Source of the DNA: Vulcanimicrobiota bacterium
GTDB lineage: Bacteria > Vulcanimicrobiota > Vulcanimicrobiia > Vulcanimicrobiales > Vulcanimicrobiaceae
Length of the DNA stretch: 42,191 bases
NCBI GenBank assembly: GCA_019240755.1
Contig: JAFAXS010000072.1
Location: forward strand, 1 to 42,191
Direction of reading: 5' to 3'
The position numbers and the translations under genes were made by a program. Below are positions 10,895 through 18,868 of this stretch, in pieces. Below the pieces are notes generated by a model. The model was not told where the DNA came from, searched no databases, and saw only the letters and a list, made by a program, of their open reading frames with translations. Position 1 is the first letter of the stretch; each line of letters starts with the position of its first letter.

Positions 10895-11065
10895 ATGGAA
10901 GTACGCATCGCTCCGGGAGAGACGATCGAAAGCGCATTGCGCCGCTTCAAGAAAGCCACCCAAAAAGCCGGCATTCTCGCCGAGGCCCGCAAGCACGAGC
11001 ACTACGAAAAGCCGAGCGTTCGGCGCAAGAAGAAGTCTGCGGCGGCCCGCAAGCGCCGCGCCTAA
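10895..11065 (+). CDS. rpsU: 30S ribosomal protein S21
   Basis: 56 aa. [20 protein letters not shown] followed by [18 protein letters not shown] and a basic C-terminus ([13 protein letters not shown]) is the complete S21 pattern. S21 sits at the 30S platform near the anti-Shine-Dalgarno and promotes initiation. The start is set by the strong ribosome site. yqeY follows after 10 nt, the conserved rpsU-yqeY pair seen in many bacteria. Confidence 0.95.
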   Translation: MEVRIAPGETIESALRRFKKATQKAGILAEARKHEHYEKPSVRRKKKSAAARKRRA

Positions 11066-11075
11066 CGACGGCTAA

Positions 11076-11522
11076 ATGGCTAAGCTCCGCGATCAAATCG
11101 CGAGCGACCTCAAAGATGCAATGCGCGCTCGGGATCAGCTTCGCATGGACACGCTGCGCTCCGCCCTTTCGGGATTCACGTACAAGCGAACCGAGAGTGG
11201 CCAAGAGCTCACCGAGGCCGATGAGCTCGACGTCGTGCGGCGCCTCGCGCGGCAGCGTGGCGACGCCATCGCGGAGTTTGAACGCGCGGGGCGGACCGAG
11301 CTGGCGCAGAAGGAGCGAACCGAACGCGAAATTCTGCAGGCCTATTTACCCGCGCAGCGGTCTCCTGGGGAGGTTCGAGAGATCGTCCAGAGCGTGCTCG
11401 CGGAGCTTCCCCCCGAAAATCGCAACACCGGCGCCGTGATGAAAGTCGTAATGCCCCAGCTGCGCGGTCAGGCCGACGGAAATCTGGTTCGGCAGATCGT
11501 TGCGGAGGAGCTTGCCCTGTAA
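11076..11522 (+). CDS. yqeY: GatB/YqeY domain protein
   Basis: 148 aa, the family's normal length. MAKLRDQIASDLKDAMRARDQLRMDTLRSALS is the YqeY N-terminal helical bundle; the C-terminal part (ILQAYLPAQRSPGEVREIVQ ... MKVVMPQLRGQADGNLVRQIV) matches the tail domain shared with the tRNA-dependent amidotransferase subunit GatB, which contacts tRNA. A free-standing YqeY lacks the GatB kinase core, so a tRNA-binding or aminoacylation-associated role is inferred only. Probably cotranscribed with rpsU. Confidence 0.93.
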   Translation: MAKLRDQIASDLKDAMRARDQLRMDTLRSALSGFTYKRTESGQELTEADELDVVRRLARQRGDAIAEFERAGRTELAQKERTEREILQAYLPAQRSPGEVREIVQSVLAELPPENRNTGAVMKVVMPQLRGQADGNLVRQIVAEELAL

Positions 11523-11553
11523 CTCCGGACCGCCCAAGACGGTAGTTCCGAGC

Positions 11554-12846
11554 ATGAAGCGTTCGCTGCGCGTCTGCGTTTGGAGCCTGCTCGCGGGCGC
11601 CGCATTGGGCGCCGCCGGCCGTGCGGCGCCGCCGGGAGCCGTGGTCGTCGTTCCCATTCACGGGACGGTCGATTCGGGCATGTCGCACCTCGTAGACCGT
11701 TCGGTCCAGGAGGCGCAGGCCGATCGTGCCCGCGCGATCGTCCTGGAGGTCAATAGCCCGGGCGGCCTGGTGGACGCCGCGTTTGAAATTCGCGATGCGC
11801 TGTTTTCGGCGCACGTTCCCGTGATCGCGTACGTCGGAGCCCGCGCGTACTCGGCCGCCGCGCTCATTGCGCTCTCCGCCAACGAAATCATCGTCGGTCC
11901 CGGCGCTTCCATCGGCGCTGCGGAGCCGATCCCGGCGACAGAGAAGATGATCTCCGCGTTGCGGGGCGAGTTTGAATCTACCGCCGAGCGCAATCATCGT
12001 AACGCCGCGATCGCCGGCGCGATGGTCGACAAGTACGTAGACCTCCCTCAATACAAGCGCTCCGGCGCCATCCTCACGCTCGATACCAACGATGCGGTGA
12101 GAAGCGGTATCGCGCAGGCCCGGGCGGCGTCTTTTGACGACGCCCTGGCGAGCGCCGGTCTCGGCGCGGCGTCGCGCATCACGGAATCGTTGACCTGGGG
12201 AGAACAACTGGCTCGGTTTGCGACGGATCCGCGAGTCAGCGGCGTATTGCTCACGCTGGGTCTGCTGGGCTTGCTGATCGAGATGCAGACGTTGCACGGC
12301 ATCGCGGGCGCCGTCGGCGTCGGGGCGCTTGCGCTGTTTTTTGGAACGCACATTTACGCGGGCTTTTCGAACGGATTCGTGGCGGCGCTCGCCGTCGTGG
12401 GGCTGCTCGGAATACTCTGGGAACTGCATGTGGTTCCCGGTCACGGTCTGCCGGGAGTTCTTGGTGGAGTCGCCCTCCTGGTCGCCGTGCTTTTGGCCTT
12501 TGGGCTGCCGTTTTTCTTCGTTGGGATCGAGACGATTGCAACGGCGATCGTGTTGACCGTCATCGCGTTCACGTTGGTCGTGCGCGCAGTGCCCGAGAAC
12601 GCGTGGTCGCACCGGCTGGCGCTTGCCGCGGCGCAGGGTCCTGAATACGTCGCGAGCGCGGACCAGTCGACCCTGTATGGAAGAAGCGGCACCGCAATCA
12701 CGTACCTGCGCCCTGCCGGAATCGCGGCGATCGAGGGGCGCCGCGTCGACGTTTTGACCGAAGGGGAGTTCATTGCTCAGGGAACCCCGATCCGGGTGGT
12801 GCGAGTCGAAGGCGCGCGCGTCTTCGTCGAGCCCGTCACTGCATAG
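11554..12846 (+). CDS. NfeD-family membrane-bound serine protease (ClpP-like domain)
   Basis: 430 aa. The frame opens earlier, but ATG 11554 gives a good signal/anchor helix ([21 protein letters not shown]). Residues about 30-205 are a ClpP-class domain: [23 protein letters not shown], and the nucleophile region [15 protein letters not shown], with a candidate general-base Lys in ATEKM. Four to five membrane helices follow (about 225-345), then a C-terminal OB-fold NfeD domain ([32 protein letters not shown]). This is the long form of NfeD. It precedes floA by 8 nt: long NfeD proteases and stomatin/flotillin proteins are classic partners in membrane protein quality control. Confidence 0.92.
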   Translation: MKRSLRVCVWSLLAGAALGAAGRAAPPGAVVVVPIHGTVDSGMSHLVDRSVQEAQADRARAIVLEVNSPGGLVDAAFEIRDALFSAHVPVIAYVGARAYSAAALIALSANEIIVGPGASIGAAEPIPATEKMISALRGEFESTAERNHRNAAIAGAMVDKYVDLPQYKRSGAILTLDTNDAVRSGIAQARAASFDDALASAGLGAASRITESLTWGEQLARFATDPRVSGVLLTLGLLGLLIEMQTLHGIAGAVGVGALALFFGTHIYAGFSNGFVAALAVVGLLGILWELHVVPGHGLPGVLGGVALLVAVLLAFGLPFFFVGIETIATAIVLTVIAFTLVVRAVPENAWSHRLALAAAQGPEYVASADQSTLYGRSGTAITYLRPAGIAAIEGRRVDVLTEGEFIAQGTPIRVVRVEGARVFVEPVTA

Positions 12847-12854
12847 GAGTACCA

Positions 12855-13862
12855 ATGGTAGCCGTCAGCGGCGCAATCATCATCCTTCTCGTCATCATCG
12901 CGTTTTTCGCGTTCCTCTACTACTTCCCGATCGGCTTATGGATCCGAACGATCGCTGCGGGCGTACCGCTGGGAATCATTTCGCTCGTGCGAATGCGCCT
13001 GATCGGCATTCCACCGGGAGTCATCGTCGACAACTACGTCCGCGCCCGCAAGGCCGGGCTCAACCTGACGGTGGATCAGATGCAATCGCACTACCTTGCC
13101 GGCGGTAACGTGGAGAACGTGACGCTCGCGATGATCGCCGCGCAGCGTGCACAGATCCCGTTGGAGTGGCAGCGCGCCGCCGCGATCGACCTGGCGGGGC
13201 GTAACGTGCTCGAAGCCCTCCAGACGTCGGTGAATCCGAAAGTCATCGAGACCCCGGTCTTTCAGGGCGTCGCACAAAACGGCATCCAGCTCAACGTCAA
13301 GGCTCGGATCACGGTGCGCAGCAACCTCGACCGGTACGTAGGCGGAGCGGGCGAGCCGACGATCATTGCCCGCGTCGGCGAAGGCGTCGTTTCAGCGGTG
13401 GGCGCCGCAATAGATCACAAAGAAGTGCTCGAATATCCGGATCGCATCAGCAAGACGGTGCTCGCGAAGGGGCTCGATGCCGGAACCGCCTTCGAAATCG
13501 TCTCGATCGATATCGCCGACGTGGACGTCGGCAAGAACATCGGCGCGGAGTTGCAGACGAGCCAGGCGGAGGCCGATCGCCGGATCGCCCAGGCCAAGGC
13601 GGCAGAGCGCCAGTACGCGGCACTCGCTGCCGAGCAGGAACAGAAGGCGCAGACGCAAGCGATGCGCGCGAAGGTCGTCGAGGCGGAGGCCACGATCCCG
13701 CAAGCGATTGCCGGGGCCTTTCGCAGCGGTAACCTCGGCATCATGGATTACTATCGTCTGAAGAACATTCAAGCGGACACGGACATGCGTTCATCGATCG
13801 GCGCTTCAACGGAAGGCCCCGGCGAAGCGCAACCTCCTCCGCTCGGACCAACGCCGAAATAG
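12855..13862 (+). CDS. floA: Flotillin-like protein FloA (YqfA)
   Basis: 335 aa. A single N-terminal hairpin/membrane helix (about 5-27) followed by [18 protein letters not shown], then the SPFH-type domain with the highly conserved [21 protein letters not shown] and [21 protein letters not shown] coiled coil rich in Ala, Glu and Gln lies at about 235-285 ([23 protein letters not shown]). FloA scaffolds functional membrane microdomains. Start supported by AGGAGT 5 nt upstream. Forms an operon with the NfeD protease and the small membrane protein downstream. Confidence 0.95.
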   Translation: MVAVSGAIIILLVIIAFFAFLYYFPIGLWIRTIAAGVPLGIISLVRMRLIGIPPGVIVDNYVRARKAGLNLTVDQMQSHYLAGGNVENVTLAMIAAQRAQIPLEWQRAAAIDLAGRNVLEALQTSVNPKVIETPVFQGVAQNGIQLNVKARITVRSNLDRYVGGAGEPTIIARVGEGVVSAVGAAIDHKEVLEYPDRISKTVLAKGLDAGTAFEIVSIDIADVDVGKNIGAELQTSQAEADRRIAQAKAAERQYAALAAEQEQKAQTQAMRAKVVEAEATIPQAIAGAFRSGNLGIMDYYRLKNIQADTDMRSSIGASTEGPGEAQPPPLGPTPK

Positions 13863-13864
13863 CA

Positions 13865-14212
13865 GTGCGCGACGTCGCGACGCTCGTATGGGTCGTCCTG
13901 ATCATCGTCGGCGTGGTCAGCAGCATGATTTCGAGCGTTCGCCGGCAGGTGCGAACGATGCCGCAGCGTGCTCGCCCCCGCTCGATGGCGCCTGGACAGG
14001 CCGGTCTGCAAGCGGTAGCGGTGCAGGCACCTCCGCGTGCCACGCCGCCGCGCCCCGCACCGACCCACGCGCAGAAGCCGCAGGTCCAAGCGCCGGAGGC
14101 GCACCGTCCACGAAGATTCTTCGGATCCAAGCGTGACGTTGTACGCGCGGTCATCGCCGCCGAAGTACTCGGCAAGCCTAAAGCGTTGCGCGGCGAAGAC
14201 CTCCCCGTTTGA
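13865..14212 (+). CDS. Small single-pass membrane protein, Pro-rich
   Basis: 115 aa from GTG 13865, 2 nt after floA. One membrane helix at about 5-20 (LVWVVLIIVGVVSSM), a basic turn (RRQVRTMPQRARPRS), a Pro/Ala/Gln linker of about 50 residues, and a conserved-looking C-terminus (DVVRAVIAAEVLGKPKALRG). The last part resembles the I-x-x-S-E-I-L-G-P-P-x-A-x-R tail found in small proteins of other bacteria, which I recall but cannot verify. Function unknown; tight linkage suggests an accessory of the NfeD-FloA pair. The PhoH gene overlaps its stop as TTGA. Confidence 0.8.
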   Translation: MRDVATLVWVVLIIVGVVSSMISSVRRQVRTMPQRARPRSMAPGQAGLQAVAVQAPPRATPPRPAPTHAQKPQVQAPEAHRPRRFFGSKRDVVRAVIAAEVLGKPKALRGEDLPV

Positions 14213-15159
14213 CCGATCAGCGATCCATTGACCTTCGTGCCCTGCCCGACCGCGTGCGGCTCTTCGGAGAGTTCGATCGTAATCTTTCGGCGATTGAGTC
14301 CTCGCTCGACGTGTCGGTGCAGGCCGATGGAGACCGGCTCCTCTTAGCCGGAGAGTCCGAGGCCGTCGAACGCGCTCAAGGCGTCGTGCAACGCGTCTTG
14401 GACGCCGCAGTCGACGGCGCTCACATCACGGCGGATGACGTTGCGCTGGCGCTTTTGGATGCGCGCGCGCAGCGCGCCGATCGGCCGCTGCCCGCGACGT
14501 TGTTGCGCACGCACCGCGGCCGTGAAGTGCGTCCGCGCACGGACGGTCAGCGCCGCTTCGTTGCGGCGATCGAGGCGTCCACGCTCACGCTAGGGATCGG
14601 CCCGGCAGGGACCGGCAAAACATATTTGGCGATCGTCATGGCGGTTCGCGCGCTCAAGCGGCGAGAGGTGAGCCGCCTCATTTTGTCGCGCCCGGCCGTC
14701 GAGGCCGGAGAGCGCTTAGGATTCCTTCCCGGCGACCTACGAGAAAAGTTCGATCCATATATGCGGCCGCTGTTCGATGCGCTGGCCGAGCTGCTCGACG
14801 ACGGCGCGGTCAACAAATACATGGAACGCGGCACGCTCGAAGTCGCGCCGCTGGCGTACATGCGCGGCCGCACGCTATCGGACGCGTTCGTCATCCTGGA
14901 TGAGGCGCAAAACGCGACCGACGATCAACTAAAGATGTTCTTGACGCGGCTCGGCAGCGGCTCCAAGATGGTAGTCACCGGCGACGTCACGCAGATCGAC
15001 CTGCCGGTGGGGCAGCGAAGCGGATTGCGGCGCGCCGCAGCGCGAATCGGGACCCTAGAAGAGATCAGCGTCGTCGAGCTGACCGACGCCGACATCGTTC
15101 GGCATCCCTTGGTCGCAAGGATCGTGCGAGCGTATGAACGAGACGCCGCGGAGCCGTGA
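14209..15159 (+). CDS. PhoH-family ATPase (YbeZ/PhoL type)
   Basis: 316 aa from TTG 14209 (TTGA overlap). A short N-terminal KH-like segment (about 10-75) is followed by the PhoH P-loop ATPase domain: Walker A GPAGTGKT at 131-138, RPAVEAGERLGFLPGD, Walker B VILDEAQNAT, and VVTGDVTQIDLP. PhoH/YbeZ acts with the endoribonuclease YbeY in rRNA maturation and ribosome quality control; ybeY follows with a 4-nt overlap, as in most genomes. The symbol phoH or ybeZ would both be used. Cytoplasmic. Confidence 0.94.
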   Translation: MTDQRSIDLRALPDRVRLFGEFDRNLSAIESSLDVSVQADGDRLLLAGESEAVERAQGVVQRVLDAAVDGAHITADDVALALLDARAQRADRPLPATLLRTHRGREVRPRTDGQRRFVAAIEASTLTLGIGPAGTGKTYLAIVMAVRALKRREVSRLILSRPAVEAGERLGFLPGDLREKFDPYMRPLFDALAELLDDGAVNKYMERGTLEVAPLAYMRGRTLSDAFVILDEAQNATDDQLKMFLTRLGSGSKMVVTGDVTQIDLPVGQRSGLRRAAARIGTLEEISVVELTDADIVRHPLVARIVRAYERDAAEP

Positions 15160-15623
15160 TCCACTATCGGAACGAGGTGCCGCGCAGCGGCGTGAACGGC
15201 CGCGCGCTCGTCGCAACGGCGCGCCGATTGCTGGCGGCCGCCAATCTCCCCGAGGGCGACCTATCGCTTAGCCTCGTAGACGATTCGCGCATTCGAGGCC
15301 TGAACCGCACGTATCGCGGCAAAGACCGCGCCACCGACGTGCTGAGCTTCCCCCTGGCGTCCGCGAGCAACGCCTCGCCCGAACCACTATTGGGCGACGT
15401 CGTGATTTCCGTCGAAACCGCGAGGCGGCAGGCAGAGGAGTACGACGCATCCCTGCAGTGCGAGATCTATCGCCTCCTGATTCACGGCTTGCTGCACCTC
15501 ATGGGACACGATCACGTCGCATCGACCGAACGCCGCGCCATGCGCCGGGAAGAGCGCCGTCTCGCCAAGGCAATCGGGCTTCCTTGGCCGTACGCTAACG
15601 ATGGAAATGCACCAACCGGCTGA
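15156..15623 (+). CDS. ybeY: Endoribonuclease YbeY (rRNA maturation factor)
   Basis: 155 aa from GTG 15156 (GTGA overlap). The zinc motif HGLLHLMGHDH gives ligands His110, His114 and His120, and the family signature GKDRATDVLSFPL with LLGDVVIS precedes it. YbeY processes the 16S rRNA 3' end and removes defective ribosomes. The following gene's ATG (15601) lies 23 nt before this stop, so the two are probably coupled. Confidence 0.95.
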   Translation: MIHYRNEVPRSGVNGRALVATARRLLAAANLPEGDLSLSLVDDSRIRGLNRTYRGKDRATDVLSFPLASASNASPEPLLGDVVISVETARRQAEEYDASLQCEIYRLLIHGLLHLMGHDHVASTERRAMRREERRLAKAIGLPWPYANDGNAPTG

Positions 15624-16386
15624 AGAGCGACCTCCGGCTACGCTGCGGACGGGTAAAACGCATTATCTGCCGATCGAACGCAGCCGCTTTTTGCGTTCGT
15701 TGCACCACGCCTTCGAAGGGATCATCTACGCAACGAGGACGCAGCCGAACATGCGCGTCCATTTCATCATTGCGGCGCTCGTGCTGCTTGCGACGCTCGT
15801 GTTACGCCTCGAGCGCTCGTACGTCGTGGCAACGCTGACGCTCGTGACGCTCGTGCTGAGCCTCGAGTTGGTGAACACCGCGATCGAATCGCTGGTGGAC
15901 CTCCTCACCGTGACGCATCATCCGCTGGCGAAGAATGCTAAAGACGCGGCCGCCGGTGCCGTTTTAATTGCCGCCGTCGGGGCCGTGCTGGCGGCGTACC
16001 TCATCTTCTATCAGGGAGTCATCAGCGGCGGCACGCGGGTCTTCGTCGCCGTGCAGTCCGTTCCGGCAAACCTCGCCTTGATCGTGCTCGCCGTGGTCGC
16101 GATCGCAACGATCTTCACCAAGGCCTGGGCCGGTCGAGGATCGGCCTTGCAAGGGGGCGCCGTCTCAGGACACGCCGCGCTTGCCTTCGCTGCCGCAACC
16201 ATGCTGGCGTTTTTCTATCAGAAACCGCTGGCGGCGCTCCTGGCGTATTTCGTCGCGTTTCTCGTTGCTCAGAGCCGGGTGGAGGCGCGGATTCACCGTC
16301 CCTTCGAGGTCTTCTGGGGAGCCATTCTTGGGACGCTTGCCGCGCTGGCCATCTACATGCTGGTGCGGCCGCACGTTATGCTATAA
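15601..16386 (+). CDS. Diacylglycerol/undecaprenol kinase fused to PAP2 phosphatase
   Basis: 261 aa. Residues about 28-135 are a DgkA-type integral membrane kinase with three helices and the catalytic set: ELVNTAIESLVDLLT (Glu, Asn, Glu) and HPLAKNAKDAAAGAVL (Lys, Asp). Residues about 150-261 are a PAP2-type domain with helices, a Lys/Arg region (TKAWAGRGS), SGHAALAF (the PSGH motif) and SRVEARIHRPFEV, where the usual Asp of H-x3-D is Glu. One chain therefore carries a lipid kinase and a probable lipid phosphate phosphatase, most likely acting on undecaprenol or diacylglycerol in the inner membrane. The PAP2 half may be weakened by the Asp-to-Glu change and the loose first motif. Confidence 0.85.
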   Translation: MEMHQPAEERPPATLRTGKTHYLPIERSRFLRSLHHAFEGIIYATRTQPNMRVHFIIAALVLLATLVLRLERSYVVATLTLVTLVLSLELVNTAIESLVDLLTVTHHPLAKNAKDAAAGAVLIAAVGAVLAAYLIFYQGVISGGTRVFVAVQSVPANLALIVLAVVAIATIFTKAWAGRGSALQGGAVSGHAALAFAAATMLAFFYQKPLAALLAYFVAFLVAQSRVEARIHRPFEVFWGAILGTLAALAIYMLVRPHVML

Positions 16387-16387
16387 T
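16379..16387 (+). promoter_or_regulatory. Extended -10 promoter of the CBS/DUF21 gene (TGCTATAAT)
   Basis: TATAAT at 16382-16387 preceded by TGC, a full extended -10; no good -35. It overlaps the last codons of the DgkA-PAP2 gene and ends 9 nt before the TTG at 16397, the same spacing as at rpmE, so a leaderless or nearly leaderless transcript is predicted. Confidence 0.5.
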
Positions 16388-16396
16388 GGCGCCGAC

Positions 16397-17731
16397 TTGA
16401 ACACCGACCCGGTCCGAAGTACCCCGGCCGTCCTCCCGTACCAGATCGTCGCGCTCGTCGCGCTCGTCGCGCTGGCGGCCTTCTTCGCGGCCTCCGAAGC
16501 GGCCCTCGTGTCGATCTCTCGCTTACGCGCGCGCGCCATCGCCGAGCGTCGAGTCCGCGGCGCCCACGATCTGGAACAGGTCGTCGAGGACAAGAACCGC
16601 TTCCTCACCGCAGTTTTAGTCGGCAACACGATCGTGCTGATGGTCGCCGACTCGCTCGCGACCTACGTGGCGATTTCGTGGGGCCTGCCTTCGGCAGCCG
16701 TGCTTTCGACGCTCGTGATGACCGTAGTCTTTTTACTTTTTGGCGAGATCGTTCCCAAGACGATCGCGACGGGCGACAGCGAACGATGGGCGCTTCGCCT
16801 CGCCGTTCCCATGCGGTACGCGGCGTACGTGCTGACTCCGATCGCCCATGGCTTTCAGTTCGCTACCGACATTTTGCTACGAGCGCTTCACGTCAAGCAT
16901 TCTCGCTCGGTATACGTGACCGAGGAAGATATTCGCGCATTGGTCAACGTCGGCGCCGAGCAACGCGTAATCGAAGAACAGGAACGCGAGCTGATCCATT
17001 CGGTGATGGAGTTCGGCGATACCATCGTGCGCGAAGTGATGAAGCCCAGGCCCGAAATGGTTGCCGTGTCCGCGGAAGATGTGCCCCGCCGCGTGCTCGA
17101 CGTCGTCATCGCGGAAGGCTACTCGAAGCTGCCCGTCTATCAGGAGTCAAAGGACGACATCGTCGGCGTCATTCACGACCGCGAGTTGCTTGTGGCGCTC
17201 GCCAACGGCTCGCTCGCGCACTCCAACGTTGGGGCGCTGATGCGTCCGGCGGTGCACGTTCCGGAGACGAAGAAGATCGCCGAACTTCTGCGCGAGATGC
17301 AGCGCGATAAGTTCTCGCTGGCGATCGTCGTGGACGAGTACGGGGGTACCGCGGGTCTCGTGACGATGGAGGACTTACTGGAAGAGATCGTCGGCGAAAT
17401 TCGCGACGAGCACGATACCGACGAGCAAGAGCCGATCGCTGTCGTTTCCGATGTCGAGGCGGTCGTCGAGGCCGGCACGAACATCGAGGACGTCAACGCG
17501 AAGCTCGGTACGACGTTGCCGACGGAAGATTTCGAGACGATTGGCGGTTATACCGTCGGCTTGTTCGGCCGTCTTCCGAACGAGGGCGAGGAAGTTGACG
17601 CGGACGACCACACGCGCCTGAAGGTCGATCGCACGCGAGGGCGCCGGATCTTGAGCGTGCGCATCTACACGAACGGCGCGCTGAATCAGCCACAGGAAGT
17701 AGAGGACACTGACACACCCGCGCGCCTATAA
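16397..17731 (+). CDS. CBS-domain transporter/CorC-HlyC family membrane protein (DUF21)
   Basis: 444 aa from TTG 16397; the in-frame sequence before it is the end of the DgkA-PAP2 gene read in another frame. Order: DUF21/CNNM membrane domain (about 10-190; FFAASEAALVSISRLRARAIAERR, then LFGEIVPKTIAT), a CBS pair (about 210-340; VMKPRPEMVAVS ... SKLPVYQESKDDIVGVIHDREL, and VVDEYGGTAGLVTMEDLLEEIVGEI), then the C-terminal CorC/HlyC domain (about 355-430; EDFETIGGYTVGLFGRLPNEGEEV). Members are implicated in Mg2+/Co2+ export or membrane ion homeostasis; hemolysin is a historical label. The recO frame overlaps its 3' end. Confidence 0.9.
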   Translation: MNTDPVRSTPAVLPYQIVALVALVALAAFFAASEAALVSISRLRARAIAERRVRGAHDLEQVVEDKNRFLTAVLVGNTIVLMVADSLATYVAISWGLPSAAVLSTLVMTVVFLLFGEIVPKTIATGDSERWALRLAVPMRYAAYVLTPIAHGFQFATDILLRALHVKHSRSVYVTEEDIRALVNVGAEQRVIEEQERELIHSVMEFGDTIVREVMKPRPEMVAVSAEDVPRRVLDVVIAEGYSKLPVYQESKDDIVGVIHDRELLVALANGSLAHSNVGALMRPAVHVPETKKIAELLREMQRDKFSLAIVVDEYGGTAGLVTMEDLLEEIVGEIRDEHDTDEQEPIAVVSDVEAVVEAGTNIEDVNAKLGTTLPTEDFETIGGYTVGLFGRLPNEGEEVDADDHTRLKVDRTRGRRILSVRIYTNGALNQPQEVEDTDTPARL

Positions 17732-18455
17732 GACGCGCGGCGTCGTCTTGCGGCGGCGCCAACTTGGCGAAGCCGACCGAATCGTCACGCTCTTCACGCG
17801 CGAGCACGGCAAGATCGAAGCGGTGGCCAAGGGGGTGCGGCGGCCGCGGAGTCACTTCGCGGGGCGGCTCGAGTTTGGCAATGAGTGCAACTTCGAGATG
17901 CATCGCGGTCGTTCGCTGGACGTGATCGTCTCGGCAGAGATTCTGCGGGCCTATTGGTCCCGCATCGTGCAGCCCGAGCGGTACGCGGCCGCGGGCGCGG
18001 TCGCGGAGCTCATTGACGCGTTCTGCGAACCGCAGTTGCCCATGCCCGAGGCGTACGACCTGACTATGGGAGCAATCGCGGCGGTCGCGACGGTGCCGCT
18101 TCCATCGGAGTTATTGCCGCGCTTTTCGCTGCGACTGCTCGACCTATTGGGCCTCGCTCCGCCGCTCGAATCGTGCGTCCGGTGCGGTCGAGCGCTGGCC
18201 AACGAGAGCGTCTGGCTCGACGCGCAGTCCGGTGGAGTGGTGCACGGCGGCTGCCGAGAACGATGGCGCGACTTGCGAGAACTGCAGTTGGCCGACTTGG
18301 AGAACCTTCGTGCGCTGGCGCGTCCAAAGGGTGCCCAGGCCACGGTGCGCGCGACGCCGCGAGCCGCCGTGGCGACGCAGGAACTGATCGCGCACCATCT
18401 GGGTCGCCGGCCGAAGGCATCCTTGGAGCTTCATGAGGAGAACGCGCAACCGTGA
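17709..18455 (+). CDS. recO: DNA repair protein RecO (probable CTG start)
   Basis: About 248 aa. RecO loads RecA onto SSB-coated single strands and anneals DNA. The conserved N-terminal OB-fold start, Y-K-T-R-G-V-V-L-R-R-R-Q-L-G-E-A-D-R-I-V, begins upstream of the first standard start (TTG 17748). After the in-frame stop at 17700-17702 the only plausible initiator is CTG 17709, preceded by AGAGGA. TTG 17748 would delete the first strand. The zinc region CVRCGRA ... HGGC keeps three Cys of the four usually found. It overlaps the CBS gene stop by 23 nt and its own stop overlaps ruvX (GTGA). Confidence 0.85.
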   Translation: MTHPRAYKTRGVVLRRRQLGEADRIVTLFTREHGKIEAVAKGVRRPRSHFAGRLEFGNECNFEMHRGRSLDVIVSAEILRAYWSRIVQPERYAAAGAVAELIDAFCEPQLPMPEAYDLTMGAIAAVATVPLPSELLPRFSLRLLDLLGLAPPLESCVRCGRALANESVWLDAQSGGVVHGGCRERWRDLRELQLADLENLRALARPKGAQATVRATPRAAVATQELIAHHLGRRPKASLELHEENAQP

Positions 18456-18868
18456 TCATGGCGCTCGACGTGGGCAGCAGACGCATTGGAGTCGCGATCG
18501 CGCAACGGGGCTCGCAACTCGCCATTCCCTTAGCCACGATCGAGCGTGGCAGCCGCCGCGACGACCTCGCGCAGATACAACGCTACCTAGACTCGTACGC
18601 GGTCGACGAGCTCGTCATCGGGGATCCACTGACGCTTGCCGGCGAGCGCGGCGTTGCCGCGCGCGCGATGGATTCCTTCGTAGAGGAGGTTCGGCGAATT
18701 TTCGGCGGAGCGATTCATCGCGTAGACGAGCGAATGACGACCGCGCAGGCGACCAAGACGCTCATCGCCGCGGACGTCTCACGCCGCAAGCGCCGGGGGA
18801 TCGTCGATCGGATGGCGGCCGCGCTCATCCTGGAGACGTTTCTTGCTACGCGGCGCAACGATACCTAA
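18452..18868 (+). CDS. ruvX: Holliday junction resolvase-like RuvX/YqgF
   Basis: 138 aa from GTG 18452 (GTGA overlap); an alternative ATG lies two codons later. The RNase-H-like core is seen in MALDVGSRRIGVAIA (first Asp), DELVIGDPLTLAGERG, HRVDERMTTAQA (Glu) and the late GIVDRMAAALIL (Asp). YqgF/RuvX is essential for rRNA 5' processing in E. coli and also proposed as a resolvase. ruvX-mltG linkage is common. The mltG ATG shares one base with its stop (TAATG). Confidence 0.94.
   Translation: MIMALDVGSRRIGVAIAQRGSQLAIPLATIERGSRRDDLAQIQRYLDSYAVDELVIGDPLTLAGERGVAARAMDSFVEEVRRIFGGAIHRVDERMTTAQATKTLIAADVSRRKRRGIVDRMAAALILETFLATRRNDT

Noticed and set aside
11209-12855. 548-codon minus-strand frame opposite yqeY and the NfeD gene
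   Set aside because: It covers two well-identified genes in antisense and has no recognisable fold.
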